Notes: generated by a model not told the origin, from the sequence alone. Positions 38,019-47,628 are shown, counted from the stretch's first letter. The stretch is 64,000 nucleotides of DNA from Mesorhizobium loti R88b (GCF_013170845.1 NZ_CP033367.1:4341001-4405000); one strand, 5' to 3'. Made by a program: numbers and translations.

Positions 38019-38794
38019 TGTCGATATCGTCAAACCTGCCGGAACCCGTCGTCCCGCAAGGGCCATGGAGCCTGTTCCTCGATATCGATGGCACGCTTCT
38101 CGAACATGCCGCGCATCCCGATGCGGTGGCTGTCAGTGAGGAGCTGCGCATGCTGTTGGCACGGCTTGAAACGCAATTGGACGGAGCCTTGGCGTTCATC
38201 ACGGGACGCTCGATCGCCGCTGTCGACCATCTCTTCCAGCCCCTCAGATTGCGCGCCGCCGGGCTTTATGGGCTCGAGCACAGGCTGGTGCGTGATGGAC
38301 CGGTCGAGGCGGCCGGCGAACCGGCAGACATTGCCGCACTTGCCGAGGAGATCGAAGCGGAACTGGCCAGTGCCGACGTCTATATCGAGCGCAAGGGGCC
38401 GATCCTGGCCATTCATACGCGCGCGGCGCCGCATTTGCTGCAGCGCGCCATACAGCTGGTCGAACAGGCACTGGACAGGCTGCCTGTGGGATATCGGGTG
38501 CTGGCCGGCAATGCAGGGGTTGAACTGATGCCGCTGGAGGCGGCGAAAGGAGCAGCCATCCGACGGTTCATGGAACAACCGGCTTTTGCAGGCCGCAGCC
38601 CCGTCTTCCTTGGAGATGACACTTCCGACGAACACGGCTTTGATGTCATCAACGAGATGGATGGCGTCTCGGTGCGCATCAAACCGCGCGGACCGACCGC
38701 TGCGCGCCACGCGCTTGCCGGTGTCGAGGAGGCGCTGGCCTGGCTTGATGGTGTGAGCCACAGCGCTGCGGAGAGATCGACCGTCACCACATGA
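38018..38794 (+). CDS. otsB: Trehalose-6-phosphate phosphatase
   Basis: A 258-residue HAD phosphatase that removes phosphate from trehalose 6-phosphate. Motif I is WSLFLDIDGTLLEH with nucleophile Asp22 and acid/base Asp24; motif II/III are FITGRS and the C-terminal FLGDDTSDEHGF. The ATG shares one base with the otsA stop (TGATG), so the two are made together. It has no membrane segment. Length and motifs are typical of bacterial OtsB (about 266). Confidence 0.94.
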   Translation: MSISSNLPEPVVPQGPWSLFLDIDGTLLEHAAHPDAVAVSEELRMLLARLETQLDGALAFITGRSIAAVDHLFQPLRLRAAGLYGLEHRLVRDGPVEAAGEPADIAALAEEIEAELASADVYIERKGPILAIHTRAAPHLLQRAIQLVEQALDRLPVGYRVLAGNAGVELMPLEAAKGAAIRRFMEQPAFAGRSPVFLGDDTSDEHGFDVINEMDGVSVRIKPRGPTAARHALAGVEEALAWLDGVSHSAAERSTVTT

Positions 38795-38810
38795 ATCGAA
38801 GGAGCCGGCA

Positions 38811-39011
38811 ATGACCCAGTTTACCAGCCTCATCCGCGAGATCATGCCTGCCTGGTTGCGCCGGCGCTCGACCGTGCAAGAGACCGAGACGAGCTTCGAT
38901 TCATCGCGTCCGCAGGATGCGGACATGGTGTGGCACAAGGTCGTCGAAAAGGATCTCTTTGGCGCAAACACGCAGGACTATGCCCAGGACGAAAAGACCA
39001 ATCGCCACTGA
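38811..39011 (+). CDS. Small hypothetical protein downstream of otsB
   Basis: A 66-residue basic-then-acidic polypeptide, starting MTQFTSLIREIMPAWLRRRS. GAAGGAG lies 9 bases before the ATG and the gene begins 16 bases after otsB, so it is likely the last member of the trehalose operon. I recognise no family; residues 1-20 could form an amphipathic helix. It ends 9 bases before the corrected end of the convergent dprA, which supports it as a separate gene. Confidence 0.55.
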   Translation: MTQFTSLIREIMPAWLRRRSTVQETETSFDSSRPQDADMVWHKVVEKDLFGANTQDYAQDEKTNRH

Positions 39012-39020
39012 CGATCAGCT

Positions 39021-40170
39021 TTAGTTTCCGAAAACCAGCGAAACATTGCCGCCGGCATGGCGTTCGAGCCGGCCGGCGAGGTCGAGTTCCAGCAACACCA
39101 TGAAGACCTGGGCCGGGTGCAGGCCGGTGTGGCGGATGATTTCGTCGACCGACACGCGTCGGGCCGAGCGCCTCGATTACCTTGGCGCGGTCGCTCTCGC
39201 CGGGTGGCGGCGTGGCCGAAAAGTCGGGCGGGTCTTCAAATGGGGGCACATCCGGCGCGCGCATGCCTGTCAGCGGCGCGATCGCCCTGGAAATGTCGGA
39301 TGCCTCGGTGACCAGCGTGGCGCCGTCCTTGAGCAGGCCGTTGGTGCCGGCGGCGCGTGGATCGAGCGGTGAACCCGGTACGGCGAACACCAACCGCCCC
39401 ATTTCGCCGGCAAGCCTGGCGCTGATCAGCGATCCCGAGCGTTGCGCTGCCTCGACCACCACCAGCCCAAGGGCGGCGCCCGCGACAAGGCGATTGCGGC
39501 GCGGAAAATCCTGGGCGCGCGGCTGCCATCCGAACGGCATTTCGGAGATTATGGCGCCACGCTCGGCGATTTCCTCGCACAGGCCGGCATTCTCGGGCGG
39601 GTAGGGCAGGTCGAGACCTCCGGCCAGGACGCCGATCGTGCCGGTCGCCAGGCTGCCCTGGTGTGCCGCCGTGTCGATGCCGCGTGCCAGGCCGGATACG
39701 ATGCCATAGCCGTCGCCGCCAAGACTGGCAGCCAGCATACGCGCCATCTTGATGCCGGCCAGCGATGCGTTGCGGGCACCGACAATGGCGACCCCCGGCA
39801 GCCGGAAGACGGCGGCATTGCCTTTCACCGCCAGTAGGGGCGGTGGATTGTCCATGCTCCTCAGCAATGGTGGATAGTCGGGCTCGCCGATACCGACAAA
39901 GCGCGCGCCAGCCTTGCGGGCTGCTTCCAGTTCTGCCTCGGCTTCGGCGATCGAGGGAATGCGGGCGATCCGGCTGGCGCCACCCGAAATCATCAGCTCC
40001 GGCAGGATTTCCAGTGCCACCTCGGCGGACCCGAAGCGGTTGATCAGGTCGCGAAAGGAGGCGGGGCCGACATTCTGGGTGCGGATCAACCGCAGCCAGC
40101 TCAGCCGCTGCCGGTCGCTGAGGCGCGGCCCGGCGGCCGGCTCGCTCACCACGATGGCGCGCTTGCTCAC
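39021..40170 (-). pseudogene. dprA: DNA processing protein DprA, frameshifted near the 3' end
   Basis: DprA loads RecA on incoming single-stranded DNA. Residues 1-337 are intact, with a SAM-like N terminus and the Rossmann core VAIVGARNASLAGIKMA, VSGLARGIDTAAH and FPRRNRLVAGAALG. Near 39153-39159 the frame breaks: the annotated frame runs on with Arg/Pro-rich residues, whereas another frame gives [20 protein letters not shown] and ends NVSLVFGN at 39021, the normal C-terminal winged-helix domain. A lost CG in a short CG tract would explain it. It may be genuine or a sequencing error. GTG start overlaps the plsY stop by 4 bases. Confidence 0.82.
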
Positions 40171-40754
40171 CCCTTGGCTCCGATCTTGCCCTCGGTGCCG
40201 GCAAGCAGCCGCGAAATGTTCGCCCTGTGCTTGATGAAGACGATGATGCTCATCACCACGAACAGAATGGCAATCTGCGGTGTGCTCATGAAATACAGGG
40301 CAACGGGGACGACGACGGCCGCTGTCAGCGCCGCCAGCGATGAGAACCGGAACAGGAACGCCATCACCAGCCAGACGACGGCGAAGATCAGCGCCACCTG
40401 CCAGGCAAGGCCGATCAGCACGCCGAGATATGTCGCGACGCCCTTGCCACCCTTGAAGCCGAGCCAGGCCGGAAAGAGGTGACCAAGAAAGGCGCCGAGG
40501 CCGGCCCAGACCGCCGTTTCCGGCGCGAAGTGACCAGCAATCAGCACGGCGGCCGTGCCTTTCAGGGCATCGAGCAGCAAGGTCGCGGCGGCCAGGCCCT
40601 TGTTGCCGGTGCGCAGCACATTGGTGGCGCCGATATTGCCGGAGCCGATCTTGCGCACGTCACCAAGGCCGGCGGCTCGCGTCAGCAGCAGGCCGAAAGG
40701 AATCGAGCCTAAGAGATAGCCGAATACCAACGCTGGGATGAGGCCGTAAGTCAT
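40167..40754 (-). CDS. plsY: Glycerol-3-phosphate acyltransferase PlsY
   Basis: A 195-residue membrane enzyme that moves the acyl group from acyl-phosphate to glycerol 3-phosphate, the first step of phospholipid synthesis. The three PlsY motifs are present: [30 protein letters not shown] and [13 protein letters not shown]. About five to seven membrane segments span the length. It lies 57 bases downstream of pyrC' and overlaps dprA by four bases (GTGA), an arrangement common in rhizobia. Confidence 0.95.
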   Translation of the reverse strand: MTYGLIPALVFGYLLGSIPFGLLLTRAAGLGDVRKIGSGNIGATNVLRTGNKGLAAATLLLDALKGTAAVLIAGHFAPETAVWAGLGAFLGHLFPAWLGFKGGKGVATYLGVLIGLAWQVALIFAVVWLVMAFLFRFSSLAALTAAVVVPVALYFMSTPQIAILFVVMSIIVFIKHRANISRLLAGTEGKIGAKG

Positions 40755-40811
40755 TGTTTCCCCCGCAGTTCTCCCAAACGGTCAGGTCAGGCTCAGTGCG
40801 CGATTGCCGGA

Positions 40812-42098
40812 TCAGACCGAGAACACTGTGCGGCCCGCCACCAGCGTTTGCAAGACCTTGCCTTGCAGGCGGGCGCCTTCGAAGCAGGTGTTCTTCGAGC
40901 GCGAGCGAATGCCGCTTTCGCTGACGATCCAGGGCTCATCGAGATCGACAAGTGCAAGGTCGGCAAGAGCACCCGGCTTCAGTGTGCCGCCGGGCAATCC
41001 GAACAGTCTTGCCGGCGCGGTGGACAAGGTCTCGATCAGCCGCAGCAGCGGCACATCGCCATTGTGGTAGAGCCGCAAGGCCGCGCCAAGCAGCGTCTCC
41101 AATCCGATGGCACCGGCGGCCGCGTCGGCGAAGGGCAGGCGCTTGGTGTCGACATCCTGTGGATCGTGCGAGGATACGATGATGTCGACGGTGCCGTCCC
41201 TGACCGCCTCAATCATCGCCAACCGGTCTTCCTCGGCGCGCAGCGGCGGCGTCAGCCGGAAGAAGGTGCGGTATTCGCCGACATCGTTTTCGTTGAGCGA
41301 CAGATTGTGGATCGACACGCCTGAGGTGACGGCAGCACCATCGGCTTTGGCGCGCGTCACGGCGTTTGCCGCCATCGCCGTCGAGATTTTTGCCGCGTGA
41401 TAGGACCCGCGCGTCAGTCGGGCCAGAGCCAGATCGCGCTCCAGCGGGATCGATTCGGCTTCACGCGGAATGCCGGAAAGGCCGAGCCAGCTGGCGTACA
41501 GGCCCTCATTCATGACGCCTGATGAACCGAGGTCGGCATCCTGGGTTTCATGCACGATGGTGGCGCCGAAATCGCGGGCGTAGGTCAGTGCGCGGCGCAT
41601 CACCAGCGCGCTTGCTATGGTGTGGCGGCCATCGGTGAAGGCGACGGCGCCAGCCTCACGCAGCAGGCCGAATTCGGTCATCTCGCGGCCGGCGAGGCCC
41701 TTGGTGATCGCCGCCGCCGGAAAGACGTTGACGATAGCCGTGTCCTTGGCGGTGCGCAGCACGAACTCGACCAATGCCACATTGTCGATCACCGGGTCGG
41801 TATCGGGCATCATGACGACAGAGGTGACGCCGCCGGCGGCCGCCGCGACACTTGCCGAAGCGATGGTTTCGCGATGCTCGCCGCCGGGCTCGCCGATGAA
41901 GACGCGGCCATCGATCAGGCCGGGAATGATCGCCTTGCCGGCGCAATCAATTGTTATGGCGCCCTCGGGGGCGCCCTGGTTCAACGCCGCTTTGCCCGCG
42001 GCAACGATCTTGCGGCCCTCGACAATGACGGAGCCGACTTCGTCGATACCGCGCGAGGGGTCGACAATGCGGGCGCGTTCAAAGACCGTCGTGCTCAT
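40812..42098 (-). CDS. pyrC: Dihydroorotase homologue lacking metal ligands (PyrC')
   Basis: A 428-residue amidohydrolase-fold protein. Active dihydroorotases have DxHxH after PGL(V/I); here the sequence is [14 protein letters not shown], so both histidines are replaced by Arg65 and Phe67. The late TDHAPH motif is replaced by SSHDPQD. It is therefore probably inactive, like Pseudomonas pyrC', which is needed to assemble aspartate carbamoyltransferase. The ATG overlaps the pyrB stop by 4 bases. An active pyrC is expected elsewhere in the genome. Confidence 0.9.
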   Translation of the reverse strand: MSTTVFERARIVDPSRGIDEVGSVIVEGRKIVAAGKAALNQGAPEGAITIDCAGKAIIPGLIDGRVFIGEPGGEHRETIASASVAAAAGGVTSVVMMPDTDPVIDNVALVEFVLRTAKDTAIVNVFPAAAITKGLAGREMTEFGLLREAGAVAFTDGRHTIASALVMRRALTYARDFGATIVHETQDADLGSSGVMNEGLYASWLGLSGIPREAESIPLERDLALARLTRGSYHAAKISTAMAANAVTRAKADGAAVTSGVSIHNLSLNENDVGEYRTFFRLTPPLRAEEDRLAMIEAVRDGTVDIIVSSHDPQDVDTKRLPFADAAAGAIGLETLLGAALRLYHNGDVPLLRLIETLSTAPARLFGLPGGTLKPGALADLALVDLDEPWIVSESGIRSRSKNTCFEGARLQGKVLQTLVAGRTVFSV

Positions 42099-43060
42099 TC
42101 GCCGCGGCCCTCTTGATTACGGCGGGGGTCGAGCAGCGCTTCCATCACCGCCATCCGCACGGCGACGCCCATTTCCACCTGCTCCTGAATGACGCTTTGC
42201 GGGCCGTCGGCGATTTCCGAGGCAATCTCGACGCCGCGGTTCATTGGGCCGGGATGCATCACCATCGCGTCGTCCTTGGCGGCCTTCAGCTTTTCGGCGT
42301 CGAGGCCGAAATAGCGGAAATATTCGCGAACCGAAGGCACGAAGGCGCCTTCCATCCGCTCGCGCTGTAGGCGCAGCATCATCACCACGTCGGCGTCTTT
42401 CAGGCCTTCGGCCATCGAGCGCGTGACAATCACACCCATTCGTTCGATGCCGGAGGGCAGCAGCGTTGAAGGGGCGACGACCCGAACCTGTGCGCCGAGC
42501 GCGTTGAGCAGCATGATGTTGGAGCGCGCCACGCGCGAATGCAGGATGTCGCCGCAAATCGCCACGATCAGCTTCGACAGCGGCCCCTTGGCGCGACGGA
42601 TGGTCAGCGCATCGAGCAGCGCCTGTGTCGGGTGTTCATGCGCGCCATCGCCGGCATTGACGACGGAGCAGCCGACTTTTTGGGCCAGAAGGGCGGCGGC
42701 ACCCGCCGACTGGTGGCGGATGATCAATATATCCGGCCGCATGGCGTTCAGCGTCATTGCCGTGTCGATGAGGGTCTCGCCCTTTTTCACCGAGGAGCTC
42801 GCCACCGACATGTTCATGACATCGGCGCCGAGCCGCTTTCCGGCCAGCTCGAACGAGGACTGCGTACGGGTCGATGCCTCGTAGAACAGGTTGATCTGGG
42901 TGCGGCCGCGCAGCGTCGAGGTTTTCTTCTCGGACTGCCGCGAAATCGCGACAGCCAGATCCGCCCGGTCGAGCAACAGCTCGATGTCGGCGGGCGAAAG
43001 ATCGCTGATGCCCAGAAGATGGCGGTGAGGGTAGAGTGGCAGGGACGAAGCGTCGGTCAT
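42095..43060 (-). CDS. pyrB: Aspartate carbamoyltransferase catalytic subunit
   Basis: A 321-residue PyrB that joins carbamoyl phosphate to aspartate, the committed step of pyrimidine synthesis. The carbamoyl-phosphate motif is [22 protein letters not shown]; further blocks are [18 protein letters not shown] and [14 protein letters not shown]. No PyrI regulatory subunit is present. It is coupled by an ATGA overlap to the dead dihydroorotase, with which it probably forms a large mixed complex. The promoter must lie in the short 43061-43237 gap shared with aidB. Confidence 0.96.
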   Translation of the reverse strand: MTDASSLPLYPHRHLLGISDLSPADIELLLDRADLAVAISRQSEKKTSTLRGRTQINLFYEASTRTQSSFELAGKRLGADVMNMSVASSSVKKGETLIDTAMTLNAMRPDILIIRHQSAGAAALLAQKVGCSVVNAGDGAHEHPTQALLDALTIRRAKGPLSKLIVAICGDILHSRVARSNIMLLNALGAQVRVVAPSTLLPSGIERMGVIVTRSMAEGLKDADVVMMLRLQRERMEGAFVPSVREYFRYFGLDAEKLKAAKDDAMVMHPGPMNRGVEIASEIADGPQSVIQEQVEMGVAVRMAVMEALLDPRRNQEGRGE

Positions 43061-43237
43061 CTCAAGGGGGTGCTATAGGGTGCGGATTTTGCGCCTGCAA
43101 GCACCAGCTTTACATTGGCGCCGTTCTCCCCGGTATTTTCGTCGCGCGCGCGGCAACGCTTGGCTATATCTAGCCGATGGCCTCGGATTCGTGGCTTTCG
43201 CACGACAGGGACCTTTCTACGGATTGAAGGATTGGGC

Positions 43238-44866
43238 GTGACCGACGACGTAACGAACCAGCCGCCGCCGCTGACGGGCGGCAACGCCTGGCGAGGCGAT
43301 CCGTTGCTGATCCAGCTTGCCGAGCGCTTTTCCGATCCGGTGCGCAGGGAACTCGACGGGCTTGGCCGTTTCGTGCTGACCCAGGAAGCGCAGGAACTGG
43401 CCCGCCTCGCCAATGTCGAGACGCCGAAACTGAGGACACATGACCGCCAGGGGCGGCGCCTCGACCTGGTCGAGTTCCATCCCGCTTACCACGCCCTCAT
43501 GCGTCGTTCGGTGGCGAACGGGTTGCACTCCTCGGTCTGGGAGAATGGTGACGCCGAGATCGGCCGCCGCCATCAGGTGCGTGCCGCGCGTTTCTATCTG
43601 ACCGCCGAACTCGAAACCGGACACCTCTGTCCCATCACCATGACCAGCGCCTCGCTGGCGGCATTGATGGCCAGCCCAAAGCTGTTTCGCGAATGGGCGC
43701 CGCGCGTGACGACGCGCAAATACGACCAGAGCCAGAAGCCGCCGGTGGAGAAGACCGGGCTGACGCTCGGCATGGGCATGACCGAGAAGCAGGGCGGCAC
43801 CGATGTGCGCGCTAATGTGACGAGGGCCGAGCGTGCCGGCAGCGGTTTTTATCGCCTGACCGGGCACAAATGGTTCATGTCGGCGCCAATGTCGGACGCC
43901 TTCCTGGTGCTGGCGCAGGCGCCGGAAGGGCTATCCTGCTTCCTCGTGCCGCGTGTTCTCGGCGACGGATCGGGCAATGGCTTCCGCTTCCAGCGGCTGA
44001 AGGACAAGCTCGGCAACCGCTCCAACGCGTCTTCCGAGGTCGAATTCGTCAACGCCATCGGCGAAATGGTCGGCGAACCCGGCGCCGGCGTGAAGACGAT
44101 CATGGACATGGTGACCTTGACCCGGCTCGACTGCGCGGTGGCGTCCTCGGCCATCATGCGGGCAGGGCTGGCGGAAGCGGTTCATCATGCCCGCCATCGC
44201 CAGGTTTTCGGCTCGGCCTTGATCGAGCAGCCGCTGATGCAGCGCGTGCTGGCCGATATGGCGCTGGATGTCGCCGCGGCAACCGCGCTGTCGTTTAGGC
44301 TGGCGCGCTCCTTCGACGAGGCGGCGGGCGATCGCGGCGAGGCGGCCTTTGCGCGCGCCATGACGGCGGTCGTCAAATACTGGGTCTGCAAGATCGCGCC
44401 AGCACTGCTTTACGAAGCGATGGAGTGCCTTGGCGGTAACGGCTATGTCGAGGAGGCGCCGCTCGCCCGCTACTATCGCGAGGCCCCGGTCAACGCGATC
44501 TGGGAAGGGTCGGGCAATGTCATGGCGCTCGACGTGCTGCGTGTGCTTGGCCGCGCGCCCGGCCTGTTCGAAGAGGTACTGGGGGGGATAGACCGTGATC
44601 TCGGTGCCGGCGGACGTGGCACGGTAGGCGTCCTGAAGGCGGCGATGCAGGTTGCTTCAACCGACGAGGGCTCAGCCCGGTTGCTGACGGAACAGCTGGC
44701 GCTGTCAGCCGCGGCGGCCGAGCTGCGCCGGCTTGGGGCAGGGCGGATTGCCGATGCCTTCGTCGAGACGCGCCTGGCTGGCCAATGGCGCAACACCTAC
44801 GGCATGCTCGATTCGCGCCACGACGCGCGCATGATCATCGATACGCTCTATCCGCCGGTGAACTGA
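43238..44866 (+). CDS. aidB: AidB-like acyl-CoA dehydrogenase family protein
   Basis: A 542-residue flavoprotein that parallels E. coli AidB (541) throughout: LARLANVETPKLRTHDRQGRRLD, FHPAYHALM, LCPITMTSAS, GMGMTEKQGGTDV, GHKWFMSAPMSDAFLVLAQ, KLGNRSNAS and NSIWEGSGN-like NAIWEGSGNVMALDVLRVL. AidB is induced by alkylation damage, binds DNA and protects it, with weak isovaleryl-CoA dehydrogenase activity. The GTG at 43238 follows GAAGG with good spacing and gives the family length; a frame extension to 43115 is not needed. Confidence 0.92.
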   Translation: MTDDVTNQPPPLTGGNAWRGDPLLIQLAERFSDPVRRELDGLGRFVLTQEAQELARLANVETPKLRTHDRQGRRLDLVEFHPAYHALMRRSVANGLHSSVWENGDAEIGRRHQVRAARFYLTAELETGHLCPITMTSASLAALMASPKLFREWAPRVTTRKYDQSQKPPVEKTGLTLGMGMTEKQGGTDVRANVTRAERAGSGFYRLTGHKWFMSAPMSDAFLVLAQAPEGLSCFLVPRVLGDGSGNGFRFQRLKDKLGNRSNASSEVEFVNAIGEMVGEPGAGVKTIMDMVTLTRLDCAVASSAIMRAGLAEAVHHARHRQVFGSALIEQPLMQRVLADMALDVAAATALSFRLARSFDEAAGDRGEAAFARAMTAVVKYWVCKIAPALLYEAMECLGGNGYVEEAPLARYYREAPVNAIWEGSGNVMALDVLRVLGRAPGLFEEVLGGIDRDLGAGGRGTVGVLKAAMQVASTDEGSARLLTEQLALSAAAAELRRLGAGRIADAFVETRLAGQWRNTYGMLDSRHDARMIIDTLYPPVN

Positions 44867-44987
44867 GCAGCGAGCGGCTCGTCGCTGGATTTGGACATGC
44901 CTGAGGGCATCGTCGTGCGCCCTGTGGATGGCCGTTAACCTTAACAAATGGTTTACGTTGCGGCGACGAGGCGTAAAGCCCACTGTT

Positions 44988-45007
44988 ATTCCTGTCGAAG
45001 CAGGAAT
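44988..45007 (+). promoter_or_regulatory. Hairpin that includes the ribosome site of the next gene
   Basis: ATTCCTG (44988-44994) and CAGGAAT (45001-45007) form a perfect 7-bp stem with a 6-base loop. The AGGA that serves the ATG at 45012 lies in the 3' arm, so the stem could hide it. Confidence 0.55.
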
Positions 45008-45011
45008 CACG

Positions 45012-45590
45012 ATGCGACACGTATTGACCTCATTCTTGTCGGTGCACTGGGCGATCGTTTTCGCCCTGCTGGCGCTGATCTGCATCGATGGAAACCGCGG
45101 TGTTGCGGCAGCGCTTGGCGTGCTGGGCGTGACCGTCGAGAGCGCCCGCTTCGTCAATCTGGAAAACATCGTGGTGGTCGCGCCGCTGGCGGTTGCACTG
45201 CTGGTCGTGTCGGTGCTGTTCTTCTGGGCCTTTATCGATACGCTGATCAACGATGCGGCGGGCCCCGGCGCCGACAGCGTGGTGCGCATCGCCTTCATTT
45301 CCGCTTCCGGCGTGATGTCGATGATCCTGATCGGCGGCGCGGCCCAAGGCATCAACGGGCTCTTTATGGTTGTCGCGGTGCAACTCGCCGCGCTTCTGGC
45401 CTCCTATGTCGCGATGCTTGCCGAGCGGCGCTCGGCAGCGCTGTCTGATGACGCCGCTTTCCACGCCACGGCGCACAACATGGCGAAGGCGGCGGCTCAC
45501 AACTCGCTTCTCTCCCTGATATCGGGCCGCGCCGGCCCCAACGGGATCGGCCCCGGGCGGACTGGCCCTAAAGCGAAGGGAGGCCGCTGA
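45012..45590 (+). CDS. Hypothetical integral membrane protein
   Basis: A 192-residue protein with four or five membrane segments (SVHWAIVFALLALICI; IVVVAPLAVALLVVSVLFFWAF; VVRIAFISASGVMSMILIGG; FMVVAVQLAALLASYVAML) and a Gly/Pro-rich cytoplasmic tail ending GPKAKGGR. I do not recognise a named family. The ATG at 45012 is preferred over 44928 because the first helix follows directly. Its stop TGA shares a base with the ATG of the next membrane gene, so the two are coupled and may interact. Confidence 0.75.
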   Translation: MRHVLTSFLSVHWAIVFALLALICIDGNRGVAAALGVLGVTVESARFVNLENIVVVAPLAVALLVVSVLFFWAFIDTLINDAAGPGADSVVRIAFISASGVMSMILIGGAAQGINGLFMVVAVQLAALLASYVAMLAERRSAALSDDAAFHATAHNMAKAAAHNSLLSLISGRAGPNGIGPGRTGPKAKGGR

Positions 45591-45931
45591 TGCGCTACAT
45601 CTTCGCATTTTGGGCGGCTCCGATGGGGCTGTTCTGGGGCTGGTTCTACCTGTCGGCCAATGACATGAATTTCGGTTATGTGATGCTCAGCCGGCAGATG
45701 CATGACTTTTTCTTCCAGCTCTATGGCCAGATGCTAGGCGTCGATCCCACGATCATCCCCGGCATGGTGGCGAAGACCTGCATCTTCGACGGATTTCTGC
45801 TAATGGCGCTGTGGGCGTTCCGCCGCCGCCGCGAAATCGCCGGCTGGGTCAGACGGCGCTGGGCGGGTCCTGTCCCGTTCGATCGGCTGCATCGAGTGAC
45901 TGAAGCCGGTCCAAAACTCCCTGCAGAATAA
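45590..45931 (+). CDS. Small membrane protein (DUF6105-like)
   Basis: A 113-residue protein with two membrane helices: [22 protein letters not shown] at the start and [19 protein letters not shown] in the middle, then an Arg-rich [14 protein letters not shown] tail. It resembles rhizobial small membrane proteins called DUF6105, an assignment made from memory. It is translationally coupled to the gene before it. Its last 83 bases overlap the convergent ruvX gene. Confidence 0.7.
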   Translation: MRYIFAFWAAPMGLFWGWFYLSANDMNFGYVMLSRQMHDFFFQLYGQMLGVDPTIIPGMVAKTCIFDGFLLMALWAFRRRREIAGWVRRRWAGPVPFDRLHRVTEAGPKLPAE

Positions 45932-46355
45932 AGGCCGCGGCCGCCGAATCGATCTTGCCGGCGCGTTTGGCGCGCGAGAAATCCATTTCGATCAGCGTCC
46001 GTTCGGCGGCGACCGTCGACAGCCGCTCATCCCAGAACACGAAGGGCAGGTCGCTTAGCTGCGCCATGTTGCGCACGAAGGCGCGTGACTTCTGCGCACG
46101 CGGACCTTCCGAACCATCCATGTTGATCGGCAGCCCGATCGCCACCGCGCCAACGTTCTCCTTCTGCATCAAGGCCAGCAGGACCGCGGCATCGAGCGAG
46201 AACTTCCTTCGCATGATGACCGGGCGCGGATGAGCGAAGGAGAATCCCCGGTCGGAAACCGCAACGCCGATCGTCTTGTCGCCAAGATCGAGCCCCGCCA
46301 GAGTTTTTCCGCCGGCAAGCCGGGCCGGCAATTCTTCGATCGTGACAATGCCCAA
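45849..46355 (-). CDS. ruvX: Holliday junction resolvase-like protein RuvX/YqgF
   Basis: A 168-residue RNase H-fold protein. The first catalytic Asp is in [45 protein letters not shown] and the final [16 protein letters not shown] supply the other conserved acidic residues. In E. coli YqgF matures pre-16S rRNA; recombination roles are proposed elsewhere. The start is a TTG at 46355, with no better in-frame choice. The end overlaps the convergent small membrane gene by 83 bases, which places most of the variable tail in the overlap. Confidence 0.92.
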   Translation of the reverse strand: MGIVTIEELPARLAGGKTLAGLDLGDKTIGVAVSDRGFSFAHPRPVIMRRKFSLDAAVLLALMQKENVGAVAIGLPINMDGSEGPRAQKSRAFVRNMAQLSDLPFVFWDERLSTVAAERTLIEMDFSRAKRAGKIDSAAAAFILQGVLDRLQSLDAADRTGQDPPSAV

Positions 46356-46479
46356 CGGTGGTCCTTCGCCTTTTCACCACCACGTGTCTTGTGAAGCGCG
46401 CGGTGGACACAGTAACCCTTTGATCTCAGGGCCATCGGCGTTCTATCCTTTGGCAAGGCAAAAATCGAGGAAAGCATTC

Positions 46480-47187
46480 ATGAAACTGACCTGGTACGGC
46501 CACTCGGCCTTCCGCATCGAAGCTGGCGACGCCAAGATCCTCATCGACCCCTACCTGATCGGCAATCCGTCCTGGACGGGCGGCTGGGAAGGACCGGCGG
46601 AGGGAGTAACGCATGTTCTGCTGACGCACGGGCACAGCGACCACATCAGCGGCGCACTGGAAGTCCTCGGCAAGAGCGGCGCCCAGCTGGTCGCCAATTT
46701 CGAGATCTGCATGTATCTGGTCGGCAAGGGTGCCGACGGCAACAAGATCAATCCCGGCAATATCGGCGGCACCGTCGATTGCGGCGGCTTCACCACGACA
46801 TTCGTCCAGGCGCTGCACTCCTCTTCGTTTGGCGAAGACGGCGGCAAGAACACCTATCTCGGCAATCCGGGCGGCCTCGTCCTGCATTTCCCGGAAGACC
46901 GGACGCTCTACCACATGGGCGATACCGATATCTTCTCCGACATGGCGTTGATCAACGAGTTGCATGAGCCCAAGATCGGCATCGTGCCGATCGGCGACCG
47001 TTTCACCATGGGCGGTGCTGTGGCGGCACTCGCCTGCCGCCGCTTCTTCAAGTTCGAGACGGTGGTCCCTTGCCACTTCGGCACGTTTCCAATGATCGAT
47101 CCGACGGCCGAGAAATTCCAGGCCGGCCTGGAAGGGTCCGGCGTCGATATAGCGTTGCCGAAGATTGGTGAGACGATTACGATCTAG
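46480..47187 (+). CDS. UPF0173 metal-dependent hydrolase (metallo-beta-lactamase fold)
   Basis: A 235-residue protein that begins MKLTWYGHSAFRIEAGDAKILIDPY, the UPF0173 signature. The metal motif HxHxDH is LLTHGHSDHISGA; later ligands are in ALHSSSF and YHMGDTDIF, and VVPCHFGTFPMID holds the last histidine. Members are hydrolases of unknown substrate. The ATG at 46480 follows CGAGGAAAG. It is divergent from ruvX. Confidence 0.92.
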   Translation: MKLTWYGHSAFRIEAGDAKILIDPYLIGNPSWTGGWEGPAEGVTHVLLTHGHSDHISGALEVLGKSGAQLVANFEICMYLVGKGADGNKINPGNIGGTVDCGGFTTTFVQALHSSSFGEDGGKNTYLGNPGGLVLHFPEDRTLYHMGDTDIFSDMALINELHEPKIGIVPIGDRFTMGGAVAALACRRFFKFETVVPCHFGTFPMIDPTAEKFQAGLEGSGVDIALPKIGETITI

Positions 47188-47211
47188 AGACAGCTAAAGC
47201 GGAACAAATCC

Positions 47212-47628
47212 ATGGCGTTGCGGCAAACTCTTTTCGTTTCGATGTTTGCCGCGGCGTCGCCGGCGATTGCCGCGGATGATTTCATCGAAGGCATCTACCT
47301 TCAGTCCGAGGAGCTTTGTGCGCAGGCCAAAAAGGATACGCTGCAGACGCTGATCGACGCCGGCAATGTCGTTTTGTCGGCGCATGGCCTGCAAGGCGTT
47401 GAATACAATTGCGAATTCGTTCAGATCAGCAAGGCGACACGCTCGCCAAGCTGGGCGGTGACAGCCATCTGCCAAGAACCGGGCTATATCTTTCCGGACG
47501 TGCTTTCGGTGACGCAAATGAACCCGACGCAGGTTGATCTCGTCTCGGTCCGGCCCATCGATGACGAAAGCGAGGCGAGCGGCAACAGTGGCAGCTACTA
47601 TCTGTGCGAGGGCGTTGCCCTGCCATGA
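47212..47628 (+). CDS. Exported protein with four cysteines
   Basis: A 138-residue protein with a signal peptide (MALRQTLFVSMFAAASPAIA). The mature part has exactly four cysteines, Cys36, Cys67, Cys87 and Cys132, which could form two disulfides. I recognise no family. The stop overlaps the start of the radical SAM gene (ATGA), so the two are translated together, and the pair may be functionally linked. No repeated or leader-peptide pattern typical of classic RiPP precursors is seen. Confidence 0.7.
   Translation: MALRQTLFVSMFAAASPAIAADDFIEGIYLQSEELCAQAKKDTLQTLIDAGNVVLSAHGLQGVEYNCEFVQISKATRSPSWAVTAICQEPGYIFPDVLSVTQMNPTQVDLVSVRPIDDESEASGNSGSYYLCEGVALP

Noticed and set aside
47212..47628. Exported four-Cys protein as a classic RiPP precursor
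   Set aside because: At 138 residues with a Sec signal and no leader/core split or repeated core it does not look like a known RiPP precursor; only a looser link to the radical SAM enzyme is proposed.
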